This document shows positions 1 through 8,914 of a DNA stretch of 64,000 bases, one piece after another. The DNA is taken from assembly GCF_003353055.1 (NCBI RefSeq), contig NZ_QKWJ01000003.1, forward strand, positions 233,543 to 297,542. Reading direction: 5' to 3'. Below the pieces are notes generated by a model. That model was given only the letters and a program-made list of their open reading frames with translations, searched no databases and had not been told where the DNA came from. This DNA comes from Cupriavidus lacunae (GTDB taxonomy: Bacteria; Pseudomonadota; Gammaproteobacteria; Burkholderiales; Burkholderiaceae). Positions within the stretch are counted from its first letter, which is position 1. The number at the start of each line of letters is the position of its first letter. Position numbers and translations under genes: made by a program.

Positions 1-656
1 ATATCCCCGTGCTGGTGCACGGCACGCGCCTGTTCAACGGCCGCGTGACCAGCATGACGCTGTTCGAGGCGCTGGGCGTGCCCTTGTGCGCAACCACCGC
101 CGAGGCCGCGGCACGGCTGCATGAAGGAAATGGCAGCGACCACGGGCCGCTGGCGGTGCTGCCCGTGGATGTGCTGTCGCCCGGGCTGTCGCAGCTGCTG
201 GAGCGGCGCACCGTGATCGGCCTGCGCAATTCGGCGCATACGGTGGCCAAGATGCTGCAGCCGGTTGGCGAGCATTCGCCGGCGGAAGGGTTGCGGCTGT
301 ACAGCTACACTCACCCCGAATACCGCGAGACGCTGACCGATTATTTCTCGCACGAACCCGCCAACGTACTGCTGGCACGCGGCACCGAGGGCGAAGTGGT
401 GTCCGATGCACGCCGCACCAGCCGCATCGACTGGCTGCATGAAGGCCACCAGCAGACCCTGGTCGATCCGGCCGTGGGTTCGCTGGCCGAAGTGCCGGAA
501 CTGCCACCCGGCAGCGACGCCGGCCTGACCGTAGCCTGGATCCGGCGCGTGCTGGACGGCGCGGTGCCGGTGCCGGCGCCGATCGCGATCCAGGTCGAGG
601 CCATCCGCGAATGCCTGCGGCAAGGCACCCGCGTGACCTGGGCCAGCCCGGTCTGA
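1..656 (+). CDS. ybiB: YbiB-like protein (anthranilate phosphoribosyltransferase fold), 3' part
   Basis: The reading frame is open from the window edge (first complete codon at base 3), so the gene begins upstream and only about the last 217 residues are visible. The segment resembles the C-terminal part of YbiB/TrpD2 proteins, which share the anthranilate phosphoribosyltransferase fold but are thought to bind nucleic acid rather than make tryptophan; E. coli YbiB is LexA-regulated. Visible pieces include the GTRLFNGRVTS stretch and a conserved LRNSAHTVAK helix. The nucleotide- and anthranilate-site half is outside the window, so family assignment rests on the C-terminal half alone. Confidence 0.7.
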   Translation, partial: IPVLVHGTRLFNGRVTSMTLFEALGVPLCATTAEAAARLHEGNGSDHGPLAVLPVDVLSPGLSQLLERRTVIGLRNSAHTVAKMLQPVGEHSPAEGLRLYSYTHPEYRETLTDYFSHEPANVLLARGTEGEVVSDARRTSRIDWLHEGHQQTLVDPAVGSLAEVPELPPGSDAGLTVAWIRRVLDGAVPVPAPIAIQVEAIRECLRQGTRVTWASPV

Positions 657-675
657 GCCAGCCCCGGGACGGCTG

Positions 676-1551
676 TCAGGGCTTGCGCGGGGGCAGCGGG
701 ATGCGCTCGGTCTCGCCCGGCACGTGCGGGAACTGGTCGTCCTCCCAGCGCTGGGCGGCGGCTTCGATCGCCACCTTGCTGCTGGCCACGAAATTCCAGT
801 AGATGAAGCGATGCCCGTCGGTCGGGTCGCCGCCCAGCAGCATCACGCGCGACGGCGCCGTGGCCGTCAGCGTCGCCGGCTGGCCCGGGGTGAGCACCAC
901 CATATGCTCGGCCGGCAGCGGCTCGCCGTCGAGCGCCACCGCGCCGTCGACAGGATAGATGCCGCGCTCGGCATGGTCGGCCGGGATCTCCACGCTGGCG
1001 CCCGCGTCCAGCTCGATCGCCACGTACAGCGTGCGGCTGAAGACCTTGACCGGCGAGGTCTCGCCGAAGGCATCGCCGGCGATCACCACCATGCACACGC
1101 CGGGCCGCTCGATGCGCGGCAGCGTGGCGGCGGGATGGTGGAAGAACGACGGCTCGGCGCCCTCATGCTCCTGCGGCAGCGCCAGCCAGGTCTGGATGCC
1201 ATGCAGGCGGGCACCGTCGGGGCGCACATGCTCTGGCGAGCGCTCCGAGTGCACGATGCCGTGGCCGGCGGTCATCCAGTTGACGTCGCCCGGGCGGATC
1301 GCCTGGTCACTGCCAAGGCTGTCGCGGTGGATGATCTCGCCTTCGAACAGGTAGGTGACGGTAGCCAGCCCGATATGCGGATGCGGGCGCACATCCGCGC
1401 CCTGGCCGGGCGGCAGCTGCACCGGGCCCATATGGTCGAAGAAGATAAACGGCCCGACGGTCTGGGTCGCCGCGGCCGGCAGCAGCCGGCGCACGGTGAA
1501 ATCGCCCAGGTCGCGCACATGCGGCTTGAGCAAGTGTTCGATAGCAGACAT
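676..1551 (-). CDS. Pirin family protein
   Basis: This 291-residue protein is a bicupin of the pirin family. The N-terminal cupin carries the metal-binding signature HPHIGLATVTYLFEG, followed by HRDSLGSDQ and a TAGHGIVHSER motif that supplies further His/Glu ligands. The C-terminal half has the second cupin and a conserved LLGGDPTDGHRFIYWNF stretch. Bacterial pirins include quercetin dioxygenases and regulators of pyruvate metabolism; the substrate cannot be told from sequence. The start at 1551 is preceded by a strong GGAGGAG ribosome site. A longer reading frame starts at 1632 but has no such site. It is convergent with the preceding ybiB-like gene. Confidence 0.9.
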   Translation of the reverse strand: MSAIEHLLKPHVRDLGDFTVRRLLPAAATQTVGPFIFFDHMGPVQLPPGQGADVRPHPHIGLATVTYLFEGEIIHRDSLGSDQAIRPGDVNWMTAGHGIVHSERSPEHVRPDGARLHGIQTWLALPQEHEGAEPSFFHHPAATLPRIERPGVCMVVIAGDAFGETSPVKVFSRTLYVAIELDAGASVEIPADHAERGIYPVDGAVALDGEPLPAEHMVVLTPGQPATLTATAPSRVMLLGGDPTDGHRFIYWNFVASSKVAIEAAAQRWEDDQFPHVPGETERIPLPPRKP

Positions 1552-1787
1552 AACTCCTCCGGTGGAATGAGAGAGGCTCGCAAGCATGCCAGCGCGCCGT
1601 CGCTTGGTCGAGTGTAGCCGCTGGTGCAACAAATCATTCCAGCAGCAGGCAGAACCCGCGTGCCCCGCGCCGCTCTAATATCCATTACGCCGTACCGTAG
1701 GTATCGTTCCCGGCGCTCGATGTGACGAATAGCTATGCCATTAGCAAAGGTCATCGACGGGAACTATCACGGCCATCGGGACTCCAA

Positions 1788-1814
1788 TTAGCACTCAGCC
1801 GGCCAGAGTGCTAA
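1788..1814. promoter_or_regulatory. CIRCE operator (HrcA binding site) upstream of rpoH
   Basis: The site reads TTAGCACTC, nine spacer bases, then GAGTGCTAA. This is an exact match to the CIRCE inverted repeat (9-9-9) bound by the heat-shock repressor HrcA. It lies 85 bases before the rpoH start. The rest of the 348-base gap between the pirin gene and rpoH holds no convincing gene, and I could not settle a -35/-10 pair around it. Confidence 0.95.
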
Positions 1815-1899
1815 GATGCGTTGCAGTGCCGCCGACCATTCCCAAGAGGAGGCGCGGCGCACCGGCAACTGAAGCGCCGGATGCGAAAGGAGCCATTGC

Positions 1900-2829
1900 G
1901 TGAACGCAGTCTTGTCTGCTGATCAAACCCCGACGAACAACCGTCTGCCGACGGCGCCCCGGAACCCGGGCAGCTTTGCGCTGACCTTCCCGGCGACCGT
2001 AGGCAACCTCGACAGCTATATCCAGGCTGTGCACCGGATTCCGCTGTTGACCGCGGAGGAAGAGCAACGCCTGGCGCGCGACCTGCGCGACCACGATTCC
2101 GTTGATGCGGCCCGCCGCTTGGTGATGTCCCACCTGCGCCTGGTGGTGTCGATCGCCCGCCAGTACCTGGGCTACGGCCTGCCCCACGCCGACCTGATCC
2201 AGGAAGGCAATATCGGCCTGATGAAGGCCGTGAAGCGCTTCGACCCCGAACAGGGCGTGCGCCTGGTGTCGTACGCGATGCACTGGATCAAGGCCGAGAT
2301 CCACGAGTACGTGCTGAAGAACTGGCGCATGGTCAAGGTGGCCACCACCAAGGCCCAGCGCAAGCTGTTCTTCAACCTGCGCAGCCACAAGCAGGGCCCG
2401 CACACGTTCACGCCGGAGCAGGTCGAGGCCGTGGCGCGCGAGCTGAACGTGAAGCCCGAAGAAGTGATGGAGATGGAAACCCGCCTGTCGGGCGGCGACC
2501 TCGCGCTGGAAGGCCAGGTCGACGACGGCGAAGAGGAATTCGCCCCCATCGCCTATCTGGCCGACAACCACAACGAGCCCACCCGCGTGATGGAAGCCAA
2601 GCGCCACGACCGCATGCAGGTCGAGGGGCTGGAAGAAGCGCTGGGCAAGCTGGACGAGCGCAGCCGCCGCATCATCGAGGCGCGCTGGCTCAATGTCGAG
2701 GACGACGGCTCGGGCGGCGCCACGCTGCATGAGCTGGCCGACGAGTTCGGCGTGTCGGCCGAGCGCATCCGCCAGATCGAAACCGCGGCGATGAAGAAGA
2801 TGAAGGGCGCGCTGCAGGCCTTCGCCTGA
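1900..2829 (+). CDS. rpoH: RNA polymerase heat-shock sigma factor RpoH (sigma-32)
   Basis: This 309-residue sigma-70-family factor directs RNA polymerase to heat-shock promoters. Region 2.1-2.4 is present (SHLRLVVSIARQYLGYG, then DLIQEGNIGLMKAVKRFDP), and the RpoH-specific box QRKLFFNLRS identifies it as sigma-32 rather than a housekeeping sigma. Region 4.2 near the C-terminus has the helix-turn-helix ELADEFGVSAERIRQIE. The GTG start at 1900 is chosen because AAAGGAG lies just upstream. The perfect CIRCE element upstream implies HrcA control, which would join the repressor and sigma-32 branches of the heat response. A strong terminator follows. Confidence 0.97.
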   Translation: MNAVLSADQTPTNNRLPTAPRNPGSFALTFPATVGNLDSYIQAVHRIPLLTAEEEQRLARDLRDHDSVDAARRLVMSHLRLVVSIARQYLGYGLPHADLIQEGNIGLMKAVKRFDPEQGVRLVSYAMHWIKAEIHEYVLKNWRMVKVATTKAQRKLFFNLRSHKQGPHTFTPEQVEAVARELNVKPEEVMEMETRLSGGDLALEGQVDDGEEEFAPIAYLADNHNEPTRVMEAKRHDRMQVEGLEEALGKLDERSRRIIEARWLNVEDDGSGGATLHELADEFGVSAERIRQIETAAMKKMKGALQAFA

Positions 2830-2846
2830 TCCGCTCCCAGCCATGC

Positions 2847-2877
2847 AAAAGGCCGGTCCACTGGACCGGCCTTTTTG
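2847..2877. terminator. Bidirectional terminator after rpoH
   Basis: A long perfect stem, AAAAGGCCGGTCC with GGACCGGCCTTTT and a three-base loop, is followed by a T-run on the plus strand and mirrored by an A-run on the other side. It can end rpoH on the plus strand and sco1 coming from the right on the minus strand. Confidence 0.92.
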
Positions 2878-2933
2878 TTGCCCGCGAGGGAGTGAGTGCG
2901 ACGTTATGCCGCACCCCTTCCCTCTGATTTACG

Positions 2934-3554
2934 TCACGACAGCAGCTGTTTCAGGTCGTGGGCGATGGGCTCCGGCCCCTGGCCATGGCGGATGAACAGC
3001 CGAAGCTTGCCCTCCGGATCGAAGACATAGCTGCCGGCGGAGTGATCCACCGTGTAGTTGTTGGGCGAGCTGCCAGGCACCTTGGCGTAGAAGACCTTGA
3101 AGTCCTTGGTCACCTTCTGCAGCGCGGCCTCGTCGGCCGGGCGCAGCCCCACGAAGCGCGCGTCGAAGGCGGGCACGTACTGGGCCAGCAGCGCCTGCGT
3201 GTCGCGCTCCGGGTCGACCGTGACGAACAGCACCTGCACGCGGTCGGCGTCCGGGCCCAGTTGTTCCATCACGGCCTTCAGTTCGGCCATGGTGGTGGGA
3301 CAGACGTCCGGGCAGTGGGTGTAGCCGAAGAACATCAACACCGCCTTGCCCTTGTAGTCGGCCAGGGTGCGCACCTTGCCGGTGTGGTCGGTCAGCGAGA
3401 AGTCCTTGCCGAAATCAGCGGCGCCGCTGATATCGACATTGCGGAACGAGGCCTTCTGCTGCCCGCAGGCGGCAACGGCCAGCGCAAGCACGGCCAGCAG
3501 GGCAAAGCGGCGGAAGGCGGCGAACAGGCCGGAGGCGGGGCTTAGGCGGGGCAT
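2934..3554 (-). CDS. Sco1/SenC copper chaperone for cytochrome c oxidase (lipoprotein)
   Basis: This 206-residue thioredoxin-fold protein of the Sco1/SenC family delivers or reduces copper for the CuA site of cytochrome c oxidase. The metal motif CPDVC is at about residues 81-85, and a conserved His lies in the YTVDHSAG segment. The N-terminus is a lipoprotein signal with a VAAC lipobox, so the protein should be anchored in the membrane facing the periplasm. The ATG at 3554 places the signal correctly; a TTG-initiated frame runs to 3635 and cannot be excluded. It is the last gene of the minus-strand assembly block. Confidence 0.92.
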   Translation of the reverse strand: MPRLSPASGLFAAFRRFALLAVLALAVAACGQQKASFRNVDISGAADFGKDFSLTDHTGKVRTLADYKGKAVLMFFGYTHCPDVCPTTMAELKAVMEQLGPDADRVQVLFVTVDPERDTQALLAQYVPAFDARFVGLRPADEAALQKVTKDFKVFYAKVPGSSPNNYTVDHSAGSYVFDPEGKLRLFIRHGQGPEPIAHDLKQLLS

Positions 3555-3668
3555 GCGGAGGAAACCGGTCAGCGGTGGAGGGATACAGCACGCAGTATCG
3601 CCGATCGTGCTGCTGCGCCGTGCCGGCCGCGACAAGATGCCGCAGCCGGCACGGCCCGGTGGCGCAGG

Positions 3669-4613
3669 TCAGACCTGCGGCACGAACTTGAAGTAGTGAT
3701 CGACCAGCAGCGCGGCGAACAGCAGCGACAGGTACAGGATCGAGAAACGGAAAGTGCGCTGCGCCAGTTCGTCGGAATAGTTGCGGTACATCTTCCAGGC
3801 GTAGGCCAGGAAGCCGGCGCCCAGCGCCAGCGCGGCGGCCAGGTAGATGTAGCCGCTCATGCCGTAGACAAAGGGCAGCAGCGTCGCCGCGATCATGATC
3901 AGCGTGTACAGCAGGATATGCAGCAGCGTGTAGCGCTCGCCGTGCGTGACCGGCAGCATTGGCAGGCCGGACTTGGCGTAGTCGGCGCGGCGGTACAGTG
4001 CCAGCGCCCAGAAGTGCGGCGGAGTCCAGGTGAAGATGATCAGCACCAGGAACCAGGCCTCGGCCGGCACCTCGCCCGCCACGGCGGCCCAGCCCAGCGC
4101 CGGCGGCATCGCCCCGGACAGCCCGCCGATAACGATGTTCTGCGGCGTGGCCGGCTTGAGCAGGATGGTGTAGACCACCGCGTAGCCCAGGAAGGTGGCA
4201 AAGGTCAGCCACATCGTCAGGTCGTTGGCGTAGACGTGCAGCAGCCACATGCCGGCGCCGCCCAGGATGGCGGAGAACACCAGGGTCTGCGGCGTGGTGA
4301 TCTCGCCGGTGGCCGACGGCCGCCACGCGGTGCGGCGCATCAGCGCATCGATCTTCTGCTCGACCAGGCAATTGATGGCAAAGGCCGCGCCGGCCAGCAG
4401 CCAGATGCCGGCGGCGCCACCGATCAGCACGCGCCACGGCACCATGCCGGGCGTGGCCAGGAACATGCCGATGATGGCGCAGAAGACGGCCAGCTGCGTC
4501 ACGCGCGGCTTGGTCAGGGCGGCATACTGCCGGGCAAGGTGCCGCATTCGGCTCAATTTGCCCAGGGAATGGGGGTGTGTAGCGGTAACCACGGAAGGGG
4601 TCTTGTCTTTCAT
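3669..4613 (-). CDS. ctaB: Protohaem IX farnesyltransferase (haem O synthase)
   Basis: CtaB/CyoE of 314 residues attaches a farnesyl group to protohaem, giving haem O, the precursor of haem A for the aa3 oxidase. It is a polytopic UbiA-family membrane protein. The first Asp-rich region is degenerate, as usual in this family ([15 protein letters not shown]), and the conserved loop [26 protein letters not shown] is present. The start at 4613 overlaps the end of ctaA by an ATGA junction, so the two are translationally coupled. It lies between sco1 and ctaA in the cytochrome oxidase assembly cluster. Confidence 0.96.
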   Translation of the reverse strand: MKDKTPSVVTATHPHSLGKLSRMRHLARQYAALTKPRVTQLAVFCAIIGMFLATPGMVPWRVLIGGAAGIWLLAGAAFAINCLVEQKIDALMRRTAWRPSATGEITTPQTLVFSAILGGAGMWLLHVYANDLTMWLTFATFLGYAVVYTILLKPATPQNIVIGGLSGAMPPALGWAAVAGEVPAEAWFLVLIIFTWTPPHFWALALYRRADYAKSGLPMLPVTHGERYTLLHILLYTLIMIAATLLPFVYGMSGYIYLAAALALGAGFLAYAWKMYRNYSDELAQRTFRFSILYLSLLFAALLVDHYFKFVPQV

Positions 4614-5722
4614 GTGGCGCGGGCGGCGTTCGGCGCGGCAGCGGGGGTGCCGGCGGCCCGCACCGTAAGCCCAGCGAGCCCCGTATTGTAGTGGAGGCGG
4701 ACCAGCAGCAGCAGGAGCACCGCCGCGCCGCCGTTGTGCGCGACCGCGGCCACCAGCGGCCAGTCGAACACGATATTGGACATCCCGGTCGCCAGCTGCA
4801 GCACCAGCGCGGCCAGCAGCCAGCCGGCGGCGCGCTCCAGCCCTTCCAGCCGGCGCGCGCGCAGGCCGAACCACGCCAGGTAGCCCAGCACGACAAAGGC
4901 AAAGCCGCGGTGCACCCAGTGGATCGCCACCAGCGCGGCGTGCGGGATGTAGTCGCCATCAGCGGTCATGCCCAGCTGGCGCCACAGCGTGAAGCCGTGG
5001 CGGAAGTCCATTTCCGGCACCAGCTGGCCGTTGCACAGCGGGAAGTCGGTACAGGCGAGCACCGCGTAGTTGGTACTGACCCAGCCCCCCAGGAAGATCT
5101 GGATCACCAGAAGCAGCAGGCCGATGCGCACCGGCCAGCGCAGTTGCGCCGCCTGCGGCGCGACCGGGTGCGGCGGATCGTTGCGCGAGCCCAGCTGGAT
5201 CAGCACCGCCAGCAGGGCCATGCCCAGCATCAGGTGCGTGACCACGATGACGGGCTGCAGCTTCAGGGTCACGGTAAAGGCGCCGAACGCTCCCTGCACG
5301 CACACCAGCAGCAGCACCCCGGTAGCGAACCACGGCGACTGCTTCAGCTCGCGCCGCCTGACCCACGCCAGCACCATCAGCGTGATGATCAGCACGCCCA
5401 CCGCCATGGCGAAATAGCGGTGGATCATCTCGATCCACGCCTTGGCCAGCGTCACCGGGCCGCTGGGCAGCGCGGTCTCGGCCGCGCGGATCGGCTCCAT
5501 CGCGGCGTGCGGATTGGAATGCCCGTAGCAGCCGGGCCAGTCAGGGCAGCCCAGGCCGGAGTCGGTCAGCCGCGTGAAGCTGCCGAACATGATCAGGTCC
5601 AGTGTCAGGAACGCCGTGATCCAGGCGAGCTTGCGGTACTTGTTGCGGTCCCCTTTCACCAGCACGTAGGACAGCGGGAACAGCGCGATCAGGATGCCGA
5701 TAATGGCCAGTTGCAGCAGCAT
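4610..5722 (-). CDS. ctaA: Haem A synthase (COX15/CtaA)
   Basis: This 370-residue membrane protein oxidises the haem O methyl group to formyl, giving haem A. It has about eight hydrophobic segments in two similar halves. Conserved haem-ligand histidines are seen in [31 protein letters not shown] and [11 protein letters not shown]. The extracytoplasmic cysteines ([12 protein letters not shown] and CTDFPLCNG) are those typical of the CtaA family. Its stop overlaps the ctaB start. With ctaB it supplies haem A for the ctaD product encoded nearby. Confidence 0.96.
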   Translation of the reverse strand: MLLQLAIIGILIALFPLSYVLVKGDRNKYRKLAWITAFLTLDLIMFGSFTRLTDSGLGCPDWPGCYGHSNPHAAMEPIRAAETALPSGPVTLAKAWIEMIHRYFAMAVGVLIITLMVLAWVRRRELKQSPWFATGVLLLVCVQGAFGAFTVTLKLQPVIVVTHLMLGMALLAVLIQLGSRNDPPHPVAPQAAQLRWPVRIGLLLLVIQIFLGGWVSTNYAVLACTDFPLCNGQLVPEMDFRHGFTLWRQLGMTADGDYIPHAALVAIHWVHRGFAFVVLGYLAWFGLRARRLEGLERAAGWLLAALVLQLATGMSNIVFDWPLVAAVAHNGGAAVLLLLLVRLHYNTGLAGLTVRAAGTPAAAPNAARAT

Positions 5723-5732
5723 GCCGTCCCCT

Positions 5733-6383
5733 TCACCCGATGCGCGAGACCTTGAGCAGCTTCTTCAGGTCGCCGCTCAGCTTCTTGGGGTCCGGGTCCT
5801 GCGGGAAACGCATCATCAGGTTGCCCAGCGGGTCGACCAGGTACAGCGTGTCCTCGGCGCGCTTGCCCGGCTCGGCCGGCAGCCACTGCTGCGCGGCCTG
5901 GCGGTCGATGCGCAGGAAGCGCACGCCGGCGTAGGGCTCGTTGTAGGCCGCGGTGAGGCGCTCGTCGATCTTGCCGTCGTCGGTCACCAGCCACACCGGC
6001 ACGATGCGCTCGCGGTCCTGCCCCTGCCCGGCGCGGATCTGGCGGATAGTGAAGAGCTTCTTCGCGCAGGCCTCGTCGCAGGCGGACGGATCGGCGCTCA
6101 CCAGCAGCCACTTGCCGCGGAACTGTTCCAGCGGCACAGCCTGGCCCCGCTCGTCGGCGACACGCACCGGCGGCATCGGCCGCTGCGGTTCGACCAGCGC
6201 ACCATAGTTGGTGGCGCCGCCGCGCGGCTTGATCACGTAGTAGGTGAAGTAGGAGGCGATCACCGGCGAGGCGCACACCAGCAGCAGCATCAGCATCTGC
6301 AGGCGGCCGCGGTGCGTGCGCGCGTCGATGCGGGGGTCCTGCGGCGAGGCCGCGGTGGCCGGAGCGGAGTCTTGCTGTGCCAT
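5733..6383 (-). CDS. Sco-like membrane protein of the oxidase assembly cluster
   Basis: A 216-residue protein with a short cytoplasmic N-terminus, one membrane segment (about residues 30-50) and a periplasmic thioredoxin-like domain. It has a Sco-type C-x3-C pair (CDEAC) and later motifs like those of Sco proteins (TLYLVDPLGNLMMRFP). I see no His downstream of the Cys pair, although true Sco copper chaperones use one as third ligand, so it may act in thiol reduction or be a diverged paralogue. ATG at 6383 is chosen over a longer frame to 6437 because conserved content starts later. It sits between surf1 and ctaA. Confidence 0.75.
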   Translation of the reverse strand: MAQQDSAPATAASPQDPRIDARTHRGRLQMLMLLLVCASPVIASYFTYYVIKPRGGATNYGALVEPQRPMPPVRVADERGQAVPLEQFRGKWLLVSADPSACDEACAKKLFTIRQIRAGQGQDRERIVPVWLVTDDGKIDERLTAAYNEPYAGVRFLRIDRQAAQQWLPAEPGKRAEDTLYLVDPLGNLMMRFPQDPDPKKLSGDLKKLLKVSRIG

Positions 6384-6454
6384 GGGGTAAGTCTGTCCTT
6401 TGTCTTCGGCGAGCGCATGCGCCCGTTCGGGGCGCATGCGGTCATGTCATTCGA

Positions 6455-7222
6455 TTACGGTGCCGCCAGCCGCCGCGCGCGGCGCCAGCCCAGCACGATC
6501 ACCAGCACCACCGTCAGCGCGGCCAGCCCGAACCATTGGAAGGCATAGCCATAGTGCCGCTCGGCGCCCAGGTCGGCCGGGGCCCAGTCGCGCGCCAGGC
6601 CATCGCCGGTATCGCTGCGCTGCTCGAGCACCAGCGGATGCAGCGCCAGGCCCGATTCGGCGGCATAGGCGGCGATATCCACGTTCTGGCGGATCTTGCT
6701 GCCGGCGGCGTCGTTGCCCAGGCTATAGACCCGCGGCACGGCCGCCAGTGCCGTGCCTTCGATGGTCACCTCTGCGTCGGGCGTCGGGAACGGCGCAATC
6801 CGGGTGCGGTCCTGGGCATCGCGCGGCAGCCAGCCGCGCAGCACCAGCACCGCCTGGATGGCGCCCGGGGCACCTGCCGGCCCGGCCGGGGAGGCTGAAA
6901 TCCGCAGCGGCGTCAGCACCAGGAAGCCGGCGCGGCTGTCTCCGGGCTGAGTGCCATTGCCGTGGGGGCGATTATCCAGCAATACGGTGCGGGCCGTGTC
7001 GAAGCGCCCGGTCACGCGGACCGTGCGGTCGGTCACGACTTGTGACAGCGGCACCGTGCCCAGCACCACCGGCGGCTGCGCCGACAGCGCCTGCAGCCGC
7101 GCGGCCCGGGCTTCCTTCTCGTGCGCGCGGTTGAGCTGCCAGTTGCCGAGCGCGCAGGTCACGGCGATCACCACAAGCGCGGCGGCCAGCGGCAGCGGGC
7201 TGAAGAAGCGGCGCAAGCTCAT
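6455..7222 (-). CDS. SURF1 family cytochrome oxidase assembly protein
   Basis: This 255-residue protein belongs to the SURF1/Shy1 family, which helps insert haem A into oxidase subunit I. It has the expected two-helix topology: an N-terminal hydrophobic helix (about residues 9-27) and a C-terminal one (about 228-246). Conserved pieces are LGNWQLNRAHEKEAR near the N-terminus, VLLDNRP, VLRGWLPRD, and HYGYAFQWFGLAAL before the last helix. The ATG at 7222 precedes the first membrane segment directly; the frame extends further upstream but without family similarity. It is divergent from the small DUF2909 gene. Confidence 0.93.
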   Translation of the reverse strand: MSLRRFFSPLPLAAALVVIAVTCALGNWQLNRAHEKEARAARLQALSAQPPVVLGTVPLSQVVTDRTVRVTGRFDTARTVLLDNRPHGNGTQPGDSRAGFLVLTPLRISASPAGPAGAPGAIQAVLVLRGWLPRDAQDRTRIAPFPTPDAEVTIEGTALAAVPRVYSLGNDAAGSKIRQNVDIAAYAAESGLALHPLVLEQRSDTGDGLARDWAPADLGAERHYGYAFQWFGLAALTVVLVIVLGWRRARRLAAP

Positions 7223-7300
7223 CGTCCCGCCGGCACTGCGAACATCGGCCCGATGCGATAATGGCTTTTTCCGCCGCTCTTTCCGCCAACCCGCCCCGCC

Positions 7301-7510
7301 ATGCGCATTGTCATCATCATTGCCTTCATCCTGATCATCGCCAGCCTGGCCTCGGCCCTGTTCTTCATGATGCGCGACCGCGGCAAGACGCCCAACATGA
7401 TGCGCTCGCTGATGCTGCGCGTGGGCTTCTCGGTGGCGCTGTTCCTGTTCATCCTGTTCTCGAACTGGATGGGCTGGATCCACAGCACGGGCATCCGCAT
7501 GGCGCCCTGA
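7301..7510 (+). CDS. Small twin-transmembrane protein (DUF2909)
   Basis: A 69-residue protein with two hydrophobic helices (about 2-23 and 40-60) separated by a basic loop, matching the DUF2909 twin-TM proteins found beside cytochrome oxidase genes in beta- and gamma-proteobacteria. No catalytic residue is apparent. It is the only plus-strand gene inside the minus-strand oxidase block, and starts 78 bases from surf1 in a divergent arrangement. A GATAAT box near 7256 could be its -10. Function is unknown; oxidase assembly is a guess from position. Confidence 0.8.
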   Translation: MRIVIIIAFILIIASLASALFFMMRDRGKTPNMMRSLMLRVGFSVALFLFILFSNWMGWIHSTGIRMAP

Positions 7511-7532
7511 GTCCCTGGTCGCTCCGGGCTCG

Positions 7533-7585
7533 CAAAAGACAAACGCCGCAGGCTGGACAACCGCTGCGGCGTTTCTCTTTTGCGT
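7533..7585. terminator. Terminator between DUF2909 gene and ctaE
   Basis: Inverted repeat AAACGCCGCAG ... CTGCGGCGTTT with an outer CAAAAG/CTTTTG extension and a loop of about 12 bases. The flanking A-rich and T-rich sides let it serve both the plus-strand DUF2909 gene and minus-strand ctaE. Confidence 0.85.
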
Positions 7586-7642
7586 TGGCGCCGGCGGCCC
7601 GGGTCAGTCCCCTGGGCCCGCCGGCGGGTACGGCAGCCGGCT

Positions 7643-8503
7643 TTACAGCCAGTACACCACGACGTAGAGGAACAGCCACACCACGTCAACGAAGTGCCAG
7701 TACCAGGCGGCGCCTTCGAACGCAAAGTGATGATCGGGCGTGAAGTGGCCCTTCAGCACGCGGATCAGCACCACGGTCAGCATGATCGCGCCCATGGTCA
7801 CGTGGAAGCCGTGGAAGCCGGTCAGCAGGAAGAAGGTGGAGCCGTAGATGCCCGAGGTCAGCTTCAGGTTCAGTTCCGAGTAGGCGTGCATGTACTCGTA
7901 CGCCTGGAAGCACATGAAGATGGCGCCCAGCAGGATGGTCAGCACCAGACCCTGGATCAGCTGGCTGCGCTTGCCGGCCAGCAGCGCGTGGTGCGCCCAG
8001 GTCAGCGTCAGGCCGGACATCAGCAGCAGCGCGGTGTTGATGGTCGGGATCGGCCACGGCCCCATGGTCTGGAAGGTATCCACCACGCCGGCCGGGCCGT
8101 TGTTGGGCCACACGGCGGCAAAGTCGGGCCACAGGATCTTGTTGTTCAGGTCGCCCAGCCACGGCATGGCGATGGTACGGGCATAGAACAGCGCGCCGAA
8201 GAAGGCCGCGAAGAACATCACCTCGGAAAAGATGAACCAGCCCATCGACCAGCGGAACGACAGGTCGATGTTCTTGCCGTACTGGCCCCCTTCCGATTCG
8301 CCGATGGCGTCGCCGAACCAGCTCTTGAGCACAAACAGGAACCACAGCAGGCCAAAGCCGCACAGGTACGGCGCCCAGCTTTGTCCGTTCACCCAGCCGG
8401 CTGCGCCGGCGCCGGTCATCAGCAGGCCGAAGGCTGCCGTGATCGGGTGACGCGACGGGCCCGGTACGAAGTAGTACGGAGCGTTTGCGCGGTTCGCACT
8501 CAT
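7643..8503 (-). CDS. ctaE: Cytochrome c oxidase subunit III
   Basis: Subunit III of the aa3-type oxidase, 286 residues and seven predicted membrane helices. Family motifs are clear: RWSMGWFIFSEVMFFAAFFGALFY, the TGFHGFHVTMGAIML helix, and a C-terminal WYWHFVDVVWLFLYVVVYW. It does not carry redox centres but stabilises the catalytic core. It is separated from the upstream DUF2970 gene by 145 bases in which I see no further gene. It belongs to the same minus-strand cluster as ctaC, ctaD and ctaG. Confidence 0.97.
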   Translation of the reverse strand: MSANRANAPYYFVPGPSRHPITAAFGLLMTGAGAAGWVNGQSWAPYLCGFGLLWFLFVLKSWFGDAIGESEGGQYGKNIDLSFRWSMGWFIFSEVMFFAAFFGALFYARTIAMPWLGDLNNKILWPDFAAVWPNNGPAGVVDTFQTMGPWPIPTINTALLLMSGLTLTWAHHALLAGKRSQLIQGLVLTILLGAIFMCFQAYEYMHAYSELNLKLTSGIYGSTFFLLTGFHGFHVTMGAIMLTVVLIRVLKGHFTPDHHFAFEGAAWYWHFVDVVWLFLYVVVYWL

Positions 8504-8648
8504 TCTTTTATCTCCAGCTCAGAGTCTTTGATTCAGTAATCGTTGTCCCCGCATTGGCACTGCAGGCCACCCGCCTCCTCTGGGCCGGCCCCGCCGCTGC
8601 GGTTGCTTTGTTCTGCGACTGCTTTTGTTTTCTGCCCTTCCTGCCCTG

Positions 8649-8873
8649 CTACGCTGCCGCGTGGCTTACCACCATGCGCACGATCACCACCAGGATCGCG
8701 ATGAAGGCGGCAGCTGCGATCACCCCGGCGATCACCACGTGCACCGGGTTCAGCCGCGCCATGTCGCGCTCGTGCTCCGCGCCCTTGCGCAGGCCGATGA
8801 ACGACCACAGCACCGCGCGCATGGTCTGCGCAAACGACATCTTGCGCCTGACCGCGTCCTTCATCTCATCCAT
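8649..8873 (-). CDS. DUF2970 small membrane protein
   Basis: A 74-residue protein with a conserved N-terminal amphipathic part (MSFAQTMRAVLWSFIGLRKG) and one C-terminal transmembrane helix (about residues 44-68). This is the DUF2970 pattern, a family regularly placed between ctaG and ctaE in beta-proteobacterial oxidase clusters. No catalytic motif is visible. The role is unknown; co-location suggests an accessory oxidase subunit or assembly helper. Confidence 0.82.
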   Translation of the reverse strand: MDEMKDAVRRKMSFAQTMRAVLWSFIGLRKGAEHERDMARLNPVHVVIAGVIAAAAFIAILVVIVRMVVSHAAA

Positions 8874-8914
8874 CGCCCGTCCTCCGCATCGCCGGCCTGT
8901 GCCGGCGGCCCGCT

